Assembly (NCBI GenBank): GCA_020635115.1
Contig: JACKAK010000011.1
Span: forward strand, 62,001 to 126,000
Length of the DNA stretch: 64,000 nt
From: Halobacteriovoraceae bacterium
GTDB lineage: Bacteria > Bdellovibrionota > Bacteriovoracia > Bacteriovoracales > Bacteriovoracaceae
Reading direction: 5' to 3'
Positions 28,024 through 35,761 of this stretch are shown in pieces (position 1 is the stretch's first letter; the number at the start of each line of letters is the position of its first letter). The notes beneath the pieces are model-generated. The model was given only the letters and a program-made list of their open reading frames with translations, was not told the origin of the DNA and searched no databases. The position numbers and the translations under genes are program-made.

Positions 28024-29388
28024 TTAAAGTTCTGAGACAATTTCTGTAGAATGTCTTTTAGGGGTCATGTCCTCAATATTTTCTATTGCAAGTTCAAACT
28101 TAGGAAGTCTTATCATGAATGTTGTATGTTTCATATTATCAACATACTCAATTTCACCCTGATGTGTTTCTATAATGTCACGACAAATATGGAGACCGAG
28201 CCCCGTACATGATTTATTGTTTGAGTGGGATTTAAATTGTGTAAATAAATAGGGTCTAATTTTTTTATTAACACCTTGTCCTGAATCCGTAACTTCAATG
28301 AAATAATTATCTTCTCGGTCTATAATGGATACATTTATCCACTTGTGTTCAAGTTCACAGATTGCATTAAGCGAATTTTGAAAAAGATTGAAAAATACTT
28401 GGTTTAAAAGTATTGCGTTACCAAAAACGATAATTTCACTTTGCGGAGGGAGAAAATTAAATTCAACGTTTTGGGCCAAGGGATGTTCTTTTAAGATGTA
28501 AATCAGTTCATTAATAAGATGACGTAGATCAAAAGCTCCAAGATCTTTTAAATCTCCTTCCTTAGATAGATTTTTTAAAGAATTTATCATTCGTCCAAGT
28601 AAATCGATTGATGCTTGAATTTTTTTAGAAGACTGTAATATTTTCTCTTGAGCTTCCTCATCACCTGTCTCTTTAAAAATATGTATCTGATTTTCAATTC
28701 GTTCAGAATGGAGTCCAATATGATAGAGGTAATGTCCAACTTCATGTGAAATTTTGGATGCTAACTCGCTCATAGAGGCCAGGCGATTTTTTTGATCTAA
28801 TTCTTGTGCTTGGTCTATGATTTTTTTTACAAACGCCCTTAACTCATTTTTTGCAATAAGAACAAATGAACAAGAAACGAGATTGCCTATTAAAAAGTGA
28901 ATGGCCAGTTTTTGTTCTATAAATCCACTTCCTAGAAACTCAGCAACCGATAAATTCTCAATATTGATTAGAGGAGGAATAAGTAGAAAAGCTTGATTTA
29001 CGATTGAAAGAGTACACATATAAAGAAGAAATCTAAAACTTACTAAAAGCGAAAATAAAAAATTAGCAACAATTATCCATATGTGTAATCCAGGAGATTT
29101 TAAAAACCAACCCAAAAGATGAAAAATCAGAAAAGTCGCAAAGGCCATAAAAGTAGCGACTTTTTTATTTTCAACTTCGAATCTAATGAGTAGTGAAGAA
29201 AATCCAGCAGCAATGAGTATAAAAAGACAAGGATAAATTAGCGTGTTTGATAAAGGTAGCGAAAATAATTTATAGACAGTGACTAGTATCAGTGGTGTGA
29301 CAATACCCAATCGAAGTATAAAAATGAGATTCTTTCTTTGGGAGAAATCCCTTTCTTTTTTATATTGAGTATAATAGTGATTTTCCAA
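28024..29388 (-). CDS. Membrane histidine kinase with six helices
   Basis: The N-terminal 185 residues contain about six hydrophobic helices with short loops, which act as the membrane sensor. The HisKA helix carries KISHEVGHYLYHIGLHS with the phospho-acceptor His, and the HATPase domain shows LFQNSLNAI, DSGQGVNK and TGLGLHICRDI. It starts at TTG 29388 with GGAG about seven bases away. No response regulator gene is adjacent, so it is an orphan here. Confidence 0.85.
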   Translation of the reverse strand: MENHYYTQYKKERDFSQRKNLIFILRLGIVTPLILVTVYKLFSLPLSNTLIYPCLFILIAAGFSSLLIRFEVENKKVATFMAFATFLIFHLLGWFLKSPGLHIWIIVANFLFSLLVSFRFLLYMCTLSIVNQAFLLIPPLINIENLSVAEFLGSGFIEQKLAIHFLIGNLVSCSFVLIAKNELRAFVKKIIDQAQELDQKNRLASMSELASKISHEVGHYLYHIGLHSERIENQIHIFKETGDEEAQEKILQSSKKIQASIDLLGRMINSLKNLSKEGDLKDLGAFDLRHLINELIYILKEHPLAQNVEFNFLPPQSEIIVFGNAILLNQVFFNLFQNSLNAICELEHKWINVSIIDREDNYFIEVTDSGQGVNKKIRPYLFTQFKSHSNNKSCTGLGLHICRDIIETHQGEIEYVDNMKHTTFMIRLPKFELAIENIEDMTPKRHSTEIVSEL

Positions 29389-29566
29389 ATTTCACTCCAA
29401 TGAAATTTTTCTTAGACTTATTTAAGCCTACATCAAATTTGTTTAAATTAGAAATTAATTATGACAAAAAGAGATGATTTATATCAGGTGTATTATTTCT
29501 GTTACGGCCGTGTTTCTAGTTTGAAACAAAATTAATCAAAATAAAGACTTTAATGTAGAAAAAAGT

Positions 29567-29582
29567 TGGCATGGACTTTGCT
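29567..29582 (+). promoter_or_regulatory. Sigma-54-type promoter
   Basis: TGGCATG (29567-29573), four bases, then TTGCT (29578-29582) matches the -24/-12 consensus, with GG and GC exactly 12 bases apart. The predicted start of transcription is near 29593, about 20 bases before the HTH gene. No sigma-54 activator (AAA+ enhancer-binding protein) gene lies in this window. Confidence 0.65.
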
Positions 29583-29615
29583 TATTAGAACTGCAACAAA
29601 CAAATAGGAGTTTAT

Positions 29616-29957
29616 ATGCAAATTCAAAAAAACCTTTTAAGACAGTACATGACCTTATCAAATCAACCAACACTTAAAGAAATCTCTGTTGAAACCGGTA
29701 TACAAGTTTCAAGAGTTTTTAGAATCTTTAATGGTGCAGAAATGAAGATCTCAGAATTTATGGCCTTCCAAAAATTAGTTAAAATTAAAAATGGGATGGA
29801 TTCAAAATTAATTGAACTTGTCGAAGAAAGTTCAGAGGTACTTCCAGCGTCAATTTTAAGTGGGATTGAAAATAAAATTCGCAGACAAATAGATCTTTGG
29901 AAATATACCAAAAATCAAACATATCCAATATATAGAGAAACTGCTCAATTTATCTAA
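29616..29957 (+). CDS. Small HTH regulator (113 aa)
   Basis: Residues 15-55 read as a Cro/C1-type helix-turn-helix (TLKEISVETGIQVSRVFRIF), followed by a helical C-terminus. It probably binds DNA and regulates the neighbouring genes. AGGAG stands upstream of the ATG. The gene lies just behind a sigma-54-type promoter and precedes a second small regulator-like gene with a 34-base gap. Confidence 0.7.
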   Translation: MQIQKNLLRQYMTLSNQPTLKEISVETGIQVSRVFRIFNGAEMKISEFMAFQKLVKIKNGMDSKLIELVEESSEVLPASILSGIENKIRRQIDLWKYTKNQTYPIYRETAQFI

Positions 29958-29991
29958 AAAATAGAAAAAATAACCAATATCGGAGTTGAAG

Positions 29992-30489
29992 ATGAGAAAA
30001 TTATTAGCTGCAGAAAGATATATTTTAGAAGTTTTAAATAATAACCACTATAGTTTTAATGAACTCAAAGATAAGAGTAAACTCGATGATCAAATTCTTA
30101 GAAATTTACTTTCTAACTTTCTAGATCAAGAAGTTGTTTGCCTCAAAAATGGAATTTATTCTATAGATACTGAAAGAGTGAGGGGGCTTTTATCTGAGGC
30201 CAATGACACGGACTTTGTACATTACGAAATAGATGAATTAATCAGCTCTTTTCTTGAATTAAAATTTGACAAAAATGAACGCTTCAAAGAATCCACTCAT
30301 CTCTCCTTAAAGAAAGTTGATATGAATCCAAGTGAGTATGTGTTGTATAAATCTATGGTAAAAAATATTGAAACTTATCTCGAACAATTAATAAAGAATC
30401 CAAATCGAGATGAAAACTCACAAAAATATATCTTCTTTTGGGGAAATAGCTTCTACAGTGACGTGATTAATCAAATGTTTTGCTCTTAA
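29992..30489 (+). CDS. DUF4423/TIGR02147-like helical protein (165 aa)
   Basis: The start ATG 29992 has CGGAG six bases upstream; a TTG at 29986 is less likely. An N-terminal region (ERYILEVLNNNHYSFNELKDKS, about 10-31; DDQILRNLLSNFLDQ) resembles a winged helix, and the rest is helical and similar in style to the C-terminal regions of TIGR02147/DUF4423 proteins, which are common in Bdellovibrionota. It is very likely co-transcribed with the small HTH gene. The similarity is by style, not by a confirmed match. Confidence 0.6.
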   Translation: MRKLLAAERYILEVLNNNHYSFNELKDKSKLDDQILRNLLSNFLDQEVVCLKNGIYSIDTERVRGLLSEANDTDFVHYEIDELISSFLELKFDKNERFKESTHLSLKKVDMNPSEYVLYKSMVKNIETYLEQLIKNPNRDENSQKYIFFWGNSFYSDVINQMFCS

Positions 30490-30512
30490 AAAAGAATCAA
30501 AATCTGATGGCC

Positions 30513-30542
30513 GTACTTCGCAAATTCGCTAAAGCGAAGTAC
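30513..30542 (+). other. Stable hairpin of nine base pairs
   Basis: GTACTTCGC (30513-30521) pairs with GCGAAGTAC (30534-30542) across a 12-base loop. No strong T run follows, so it may be an attenuator, a weak terminator or a processing site rather than a standard terminator. Confidence 0.45.
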
Positions 30543-30571
30543 TTTGGGGGATTGTGAAGTAAATAAAAAAA

Positions 30572-30705
30572 ATGTAAGCAAATGTAAGAAAATCAAATGT
30601 AATGTAAGAAATATTTCGGAGGTTCTAAGAAAATCAGGAGTTTTCTCCATGCATATAGTAAGAAAACAATAAAAATTAATTAAAAAAGTGTTGCTAACAT
30701 GTAAG
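30572..30705 (+). repeat. Five short copies of ATGTAA(G)
   Basis: ATGTAAG occurs at 30572, 30582, 30602 and 30699, and ATGTAA at 30597. They lie in the region of about 290 bases between the HTH genes and the repetitive exported protein, and could be regulator-binding sites. An AGGAG then CTCC hairpin near 30640 and a seven-residue mini-frame starting at ATG 30650 are also seen. Confidence 0.35.
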
Positions 30706-30777
30706 ATTTTTCAATAATACTTTTTTTGAACTCCATTTTGTGATAGGTTCCCAAGACTGTCTAACAACGGAGATCAA

Positions 30778-31653
30778 ATGTTTAAGTATCTTTTTTCTTT
30801 TTGTCTTTTAACCTCATTTATTCAATTTGATGTCCTGGCCAAGTCTGAAAATAAGGACAGTAAATCAACTCCAAAATCTGATAGTAAAAAAAGAAACAAC
30901 TCTACTGGTGGATCATTCATTGAAAACGGTGGTTCAAATATAGGACATGGAACTTCGCCAATCGGTACAAGTTCTTCTGCTCCAGTTTTCGGTGGATATA
31001 GTGGTAGCTCCACAACATTTGGCCCAATGTTTAAAAAGGGTGACAAACCAGAAAAAAAGAAAAAGAAAAATAAAGGAACGACTCAATCTGGTTCTTTTAT
31101 TGAAGGTGGTTCTATCGGTTATGGGACAGCTTCATTAGGAGGAGGATCTTCTGCACCTGTATATGGTGGAGACAGCGATAGAGGGAGTTCTTCATTTGGG
31201 CCAATGTTTAAAAAGGGAAATAGCGATAAAACTCCTGAAAGAAAGAAAAAAGGAAGATCTAGTTCTGCAAGTGGCCCATTTTTAGAGGGCGGTTCAGTAG
31301 GGCCAGGAACGACTTCTCTTGGTGGAGGAAGTTATGAGGCCCCTACTTATGGTGGATATTCTGGTAGTAGTACTACTTATGGCCCAATGTTTAAAGAAAC
31401 TCAAAATTCACCTATGCCAGAAGATACTGATACTCGACCAAGCTATGATCCTGAAACAGATGTAGGTGCTGGTAATGATCCTCACAGTGGTTATAGTGGA
31501 AGCAGCTCTTATGATTCTCCATCTTATGGTGGAGGGGATTATTCAGGCCCAATGGTGCTTAGAAATTTAAAAGAAAAAGCAAAGGAAAAGCTAGAGCGTA
31601 TGAGAGCGAGCTTTTGTGAGACTTTTTTCACTCCTGCTTATTTACTGGACTGA
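30778..31653 (+). CDS. Exported Gly/Ser-rich protein with three 60-residue repeats
   Basis: After a signal peptide (MFKYLFSFCLLTSFIQFDVLA), three repeats of about 60 residues (about 45-104, 105-165, 166-225) share the pattern GSFIEGGS, GTASLGGGSSAP, GGYSGSS and GPMFKKG; Lys-rich stretches (PEKKKKKNKG and PERKKKGRS) separate them. A shortened fourth copy (SGYSGSSSYDSPSYGGGDYSGPM) leads into a charged tail with two Cys. The low-complexity, alternating character suggests a structural, adhesive or cell-wall-bound extracellular protein. CGGAG stands before the ATG. I know no homologous family. Confidence 0.7.
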   Translation: MFKYLFSFCLLTSFIQFDVLAKSENKDSKSTPKSDSKKRNNSTGGSFIENGGSNIGHGTSPIGTSSSAPVFGGYSGSSTTFGPMFKKGDKPEKKKKKNKGTTQSGSFIEGGSIGYGTASLGGGSSAPVYGGDSDRGSSSFGPMFKKGNSDKTPERKKKGRSSSASGPFLEGGSVGPGTTSLGGGSYEAPTYGGYSGSSTTYGPMFKETQNSPMPEDTDTRPSYDPETDVGAGNDPHSGYSGSSSYDSPSYGGGDYSGPMVLRNLKEKAKEKLERMRASFCETFFTPAYLLD

Positions 31654-31678
31654 GGTACTGTAATAATTGATCTATTCT

Positions 31679-31706
31679 AAGAGCACACTCGAGTGCTCTT
31701 TTTTTT
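31679..31706 (+). terminator. Rho-independent terminator
   Basis: The stem AAGAGCAC (31679-31686) and GTGCTCTT (31693-31700) has a six-base loop and is followed by a run of T. It ends the transcript of the repetitive protein. Confidence 0.85.
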
Positions 31707-31897
31707 CACACTTTAACTTCATGAACTTTAATTCTGCCACGAAAAGTAGACGTACAAAATTTATACAGAATGGATGTAAAATCGAATATACCTGATTGAT
31801 ATTATTCAGCTTTTTAAAGGCAGAGTGAAATTCTACAGGAATTAACTTAAGTACCCGATAAGTTTAATGAGACAATACATCTAAAGAAGGGTGTTTT

Positions 31898-33829
31898 ATG
31901 AGTATCAATTTAAAAATGCTTGGTTTTATACTTTTTATCATCAGCGCATCTTTACAAGTTTCTGCTGCTGCTGCAGAGGAAGCTGCCACTAAAGAGGTAA
32001 CACATTGCTTAGGCATCCTATATGATAAAAATTCTAAAAAATTTATCCCCTCCTCTGAAGAAGAAAATAAAACTAATAACGAATATGTAGGATCCGCCGC
32101 TTTTAAATCCTGTTTTAGGAGTTTTTCTGAAAGCGAAATTCAAGCAATGGTTGTAAGCGAAGGAATAATCTCTGGAATCTATGCCGATGCTTTAAATGCT
32201 ATAAATAATGAAGATCCTGAAAATATTTCTTTTAGCAATGGTAATACCAAGAAAATGGTCTCACATTTTTTTACATCTCTTCCTTCTTCAACTGAGAGCC
32301 ATGAACAAAATGCTGATTGGTGTAAAAAAAATGCAAAAATTATTGGAAAGAAACTCGCTATCTGTGCAGCTGCTCTAGCTTCTTTGCATTACGGTGCTGA
32401 AGAATTTCCAAATAGATATCAAGAAAGTGAAGAATTTAGTAACATCCTTTTAAAAGGTGATGAGCAAGACGTGAAGGCCATGATGAATGCTCAATCTATG
32501 CAACAAATGCAACAAGCTGGTGGACAGGCCGCTATTATCCAACAACTATCTCAACAGAATAATGTTCTAAGCTGTAAATCAGCTGGAATTGAAACCTTAG
32601 ATTTTTCCACATGCTCTAAGGCCGTTCATACTTATAATATATACACTCTTGGAGGACTCGGAGTAGAAGCGGCCCACAAAATCAAGGGAATGAATGATCT
32701 GGCCGATGCTGATTCTCATCTTAGAGAAGGTCAAGATTCATTGGATCCAACCGCCCAATTTAAATATCAAAAAGAGAATTTGAAAAATCAGGCACAAATT
32801 CAAAACCAAAAAGCTGCTTTTGAAATCAGTAAACTCGCGGTCTTTTCAACATTTGCAATGAAAATGCCCACAGAAAAGGATGTCATCGATCATTGTATTA
32901 CGACTATTAATGGTAATGGAAATAAAGGAAGTGACGTTAGTAGTTTTTGTTCAAGTGCAACTAAGAAATTTTCATTTATTGCTAATGGTAGGGCCTCTCA
33001 GCAGATGGCCACCATCGCTGCAATTGCCGGTAAGGATGGGATTGTTCACGGAGGGAACGCAGCTGTTCTTAATAAGCGGGCCAGAGATATGGATGATATT
33101 ATCGATAATATTAATGACTATAAATCTCCTGATTACTCAATAAATGATCCAGATGTTCTTACAACCAGATGTCGAGCTAATCCACTTCTACCTGAGTGTC
33201 AGGGCGACCATATCGTCTCTCGAGGTGGAGACATGAATTTCACAATTGATGGTACTGATCCCGGAAATACAACCATTCAAGGAAATCAAGAAAAAGACCC
33301 TGTCCAGGCCGCAAACGATACAGCTTTCACTGGAAATGAAAACGCTGGTGGTATGGACAATCCTTTCAAAGCAGTTGCAGCTTCTTTGCATAAACCATCA
33401 GGGCTTGCTGAAAAAGTAGGTGTTGGAGAAAAAAGACCAGGCCCAAAAGGTGCTGGCCAAGACGGAGGGGGAGGTGCTAACGCATCAGCTTCAGGTCTTG
33501 GACGCTCAGATATTGGTCCCTCTGATTCAGGCGGACCTAGAGTCGCTCCAGAAGAAGTAAGTAATGTGAAGTATGGGGATCAAGGAAGGGGCTCACTTGC
33601 TTATTCCTCAGGTAGAGGGATGAATGCCAAGAAATCAAGTAAAAACAGTAATCCACTTGAAGGTCTCCTTGGAAAAAAGAAGTTAGGTGATAAGGACCGA
33701 ATCATGAATTTTAGATCACCAGCGGCCATTAATAGTAAAAATGGAAAATCACTCTTTGATCTCATCACAAATGCCTATGACCGGGCCGAAAAAGGCAATA
33801 AGCTTATCGTCTATAAGGCCGTTAACTAG
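31898..33829 (+). CDS. Large exported protein of unknown function (643 aa)
   Basis: A signal peptide (MSINLKMLGFILFIISASLQVSA) is followed by an Ala/Glu-rich helical domain with several Cys (about 37-240), an Asn/Gln-rich part (QQMQQAGGQAAIIQQLSQQ), and a long Gly/Asp-rich disordered region (about 430-580; GAGQDGGGGANASASG). I do not recognise the family. AAGG stands near the ATG. A CCCGATAA element at 31854 resembles a sigma-28 -10 but lacks a proper -35. Its 3' end overlaps the convergent LuxR-type gene by eight bases. The repetitive exported protein just upstream may share its role. Confidence 0.68.
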   Translation: MSINLKMLGFILFIISASLQVSAAAAEEAATKEVTHCLGILYDKNSKKFIPSSEEENKTNNEYVGSAAFKSCFRSFSESEIQAMVVSEGIISGIYADALNAINNEDPENISFSNGNTKKMVSHFFTSLPSSTESHEQNADWCKKNAKIIGKKLAICAAALASLHYGAEEFPNRYQESEEFSNILLKGDEQDVKAMMNAQSMQQMQQAGGQAAIIQQLSQQNNVLSCKSAGIETLDFSTCSKAVHTYNIYTLGGLGVEAAHKIKGMNDLADADSHLREGQDSLDPTAQFKYQKENLKNQAQIQNQKAAFEISKLAVFSTFAMKMPTEKDVIDHCITTINGNGNKGSDVSSFCSSATKKFSFIANGRASQQMATIAAIAGKDGIVHGGNAAVLNKRARDMDDIIDNINDYKSPDYSINDPDVLTTRCRANPLLPECQGDHIVSRGGDMNFTIDGTDPGNTTIQGNQEKDPVQAANDTAFTGNENAGGMDNPFKAVAASLHKPSGLAEKVGVGEKRPGPKGAGQDGGGGANASASGLGRSDIGPSDSGGPRVAPEEVSNVKYGDQGRGSLAYSSGRGMNAKKSSKNSNPLEGLLGKKKLGDKDRIMNFRSPAAINSKNGKSLFDLITNAYDRAEKGNKLIVYKAVN

Positions 33830-34331
33830 GCGGAATGAGAAGGTCTTCCAAAAAGTAGGCCGAAAGTTGCGAACGGTTTGCCAAACCAGTCTTACTATAG
33901 ATTGAAGTAGATTGGACTCTGGCCGTTTTCTCTGTCGTTCCTCGTAGTTGCGCAATTTCTTTAAGCCCAAAACCTTTTAATAATAGAAAAGCAACTTCTT
34001 TTTCTGCTTTAGTTAAGTTCCAAGAGGTCAATTGATCATCGATAGATTGGCCTAATCCTTCCAGAAATTTCCGAGATTGTTTTTTCCATTGTTCATTCTC
34101 TTCAATTAATTGACTAGAAAATTGCTGAGCATGATTGAGATTATGCTTCAGTTTGAAATTTCCGGAAATTAAATAAAATAGTCCAGCAGCTGCAATGAGA
34201 GCAACTGCTCCTTCAAAAGAGACATGCCACCAAGTTACACCTTCTCTAAAATCAGTGTAGAGATCAATTGATGTAACCAAACTGATTGCAAAAAGTGTAA
34301 TAATGATGAATATTCTTTCTTTGTTATCCAT
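33822..34331 (-). CDS. Membrane-anchored LuxR-type HTH regulator
   Basis: Two hydrophobic segments (about 8-24 and 40-58) are followed by a coiled region and a C-terminal LuxR-type helix-turn-helix (LTKAEKEVAFLLLKGFGLKE and GTTEKTARVQSTSIYSKTG). The regulator would bind DNA from the inner membrane and may be controlled by an unknown envelope signal. It follows the cytochrome b561 gene by four bases, so the two are co-transcribed and functionally linked. Confidence 0.78.
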   Translation of the reverse strand: MDNKERIFIIITLFAISLVTSIDLYTDFREGVTWWHVSFEGAVALIAAAGLFYLISGNFKLKHNLNHAQQFSSQLIEENEQWKKQSRKFLEGLGQSIDDQLTSWNLTKAEKEVAFLLLKGFGLKEIAQLRGTTEKTARVQSTSIYSKTGLANRSQLSAYFLEDLLIPPS

Positions 34332-34335
34332 TTAC

Positions 34336-35073
34336 TTAATCCTGATCCATTTTGTAGTAATTATTGTAATATTCAACATCTTGTTTTTTGTCAGTCTTTC
34401 CAAGTTGAATACTATATTTAAAAACAGATAATGTCTGTTTTTGAGAATCAAAATTTTGGTAGATTTGAAATATGAAGGTAAATAAAAGTACACAAAATGC
34501 CAAAAACGGAAATAATGCCTGAGTTTTAATAGGGGAGTTGGACTCAACACTTTGTTTTTTACCATTAACCATACTTGAAATCATACCATCTTTATGTCTA
34601 AGCTGATGGAGAACAACTCCACAAATATGAAGTATCACTGTTATCAGAAAAGAAAGGGCAAATAGTTCATGAACTTCCTCAAAAAAGCTTTTCTTAATAT
34701 GGTTGGCCATGAGAAGTCCGGTTATAAATAGGCCAAATGTTAACAAAAACATGAAAAGTGCAGCGTAGCTTGAGGCCGGATTGTGCCCTAATAATCGTTC
34801 ATTTTTGTTCGAAATAAATTCAAGAAAATAGTTCTTAAGATCTGTTGGACGTAGTTTGAAGCTTGAAAATTTTGCATATTCTGTTCCCAAAAACCCCCAT
34901 ATTATTCTCATGATAACTATAAACGTCATAGTTATGCCTGAGAGCATATGATAGACATAGAGTTTTGATTCATCATCTACAAATTTTCCTATAGAAAAAG
35001 AAAAAATGAAAAGAATGGCAAAAATCCAGTGAAATACCCTTGTTGGAAGATCATAAACATTTACTTTAGACAT
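34336..35073 (-). CDS. Cytochrome b561-family membrane protein
   Basis: The 245-residue protein has four or five membrane helices and haem-ligand His residues placed as in the b561/Ni-hydrogenase cytochrome b group: VFHWIF near residue 15, VYHMLSG near 41, EVHELFAL near 133 and ILHICGVVLHQ near 147. It moves electrons across or within the inner membrane. The start has AAAGGAGTCCGT upstream. A divergent PepSY-domain protein and a membrane LuxR-type regulator are next to it; b561 and PepSY partners are often found together. Confidence 0.83.
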   Translation of the reverse strand: MSKVNVYDLPTRVFHWIFAILFIFSFSIGKFVDDESKLYVYHMLSGITMTFIVIMRIIWGFLGTEYAKFSSFKLRPTDLKNYFLEFISNKNERLLGHNPASSYAALFMFLLTFGLFITGLLMANHIKKSFFEEVHELFALSFLITVILHICGVVLHQLRHKDGMISSMVNGKKQSVESNSPIKTQALFPFLAFCVLLFTFIFQIYQNFDSQKQTLSVFKYSIQLGKTDKKQDVEYYNNYYKMDQD

Positions 35074-35226
35074 ACGGACTCCTTTTTTAGTTAATATTCC
35101 ATTTAAATAGAGATTTTTGCATTAGACTTATGTCCTAGATTACATATTTTTAAGTATTTAAGTCATTTGTCCAATGATAATATTACTCAAAATATCTATG
35201 ATAAGAATACAGTCAAAGGAGACGTT

Positions 35227-35493
35227 ATGAAAAAATTTTTAAGTTTAATTGTTCTCGTATCAACTTTAAATGGTGCTATGGCCAAGGACAATTGTACCGA
35301 CCAACCAAAAGAGAAATGGATGCCAGTTGAAAAGTTCAAAGAACTGGTCATTAGTAAAGGGTTTAAAATTAAAAAATTTAAACAACCTGGCTCTTGCTAT
35401 GAAATCTACGGAACTGACAAAAATGGGAAGGAAGTAGAAGTTTACTTTAATCCAGTTGATGCAAAGATTGTAAAGCTTGAGGTTGAAGATTAA
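35227..35493 (+). CDS. Periplasmic PepSY-domain protein (88 aa)
   Basis: The start ATG 35227 has AAAGGAG four bases upstream; it gives the signal peptide MKKFLSLIVLVSTLNGAMA. The remaining 68 residues fit a PepSY-type fold: PVEKFKELVISKGFKIKKFK, YEIYGTDKNGKEVEVYFNPV, DAKIVKLE. Two Cys are present. PepSY proteins often partner b-type cytochromes, and the b561 gene is divergent across 150 bases. Confidence 0.75.
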   Translation: MKKFLSLIVLVSTLNGAMAKDNCTDQPKEKWMPVEKFKELVISKGFKIKKFKQPGSCYEIYGTDKNGKEVEVYFNPVDAKIVKLEVED

Positions 35494-35526
35494 TTTTTTT
35501 GCTCTTAGTTAAATTTTTTTTAAAAG

Positions 35527-35548
35527 AGGGGCCTTAGGGCCCCTTTTT
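35527..35548. terminator. Rho-independent terminator
   Basis: The stem AGGGGCC (35527-35533) and GGCCCCT (35538-35544) has the loop TTAG and a run of T. It separates the PepSY gene from the convergent small gene at 35556-35723. Confidence 0.8.
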
Positions 35549-35555
35549 ATAAGAA

Positions 35556-35723
35556 TTATTTGTTTACATCTGTTTGTGTTTCAATGTCTTTTCTAATAAC
35601 TTGCGCATTTGGAAATGATTGAGTGACCATTTCAATAAATTTTTCTCTTTCTTCGTTTGATTGAAATTCGTAATATTCATTTACACTTTCAACTTTGACA
35701 TTCACAGTGAATATTGTTTTCAT
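35556..35723 (-). CDS. Small protein of unknown function (55 aa)
   Basis: A frame of 55 codons starts at ATG 35723 with AGGAGG five bases upstream, a strong ribosome binding site. The product begins MKTIFTVNVKVESVNEYYEF and ends in TQTDVNK. It is charged and appears to be a soluble alpha-beta mini-protein. The good translation signal and the terminator in front of its stop argue that it is real. Confidence 0.6.
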   Translation of the reverse strand: MKTIFTVNVKVESVNEYYEFQSNEEREKFIEMVTQSFPNAQVIRKDIETQTDVNK

Positions 35724-35761
35724 AAATCCTCCTGATATATGAGCAGTATAGTACTTTACTC

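Noticed and set aside
31854..31861. Sigma-28 promoter (CCCGATAA) before the 643-residue protein
   Set aside because: No TAAA lies 15 bases upstream, so only half of the pattern is present.
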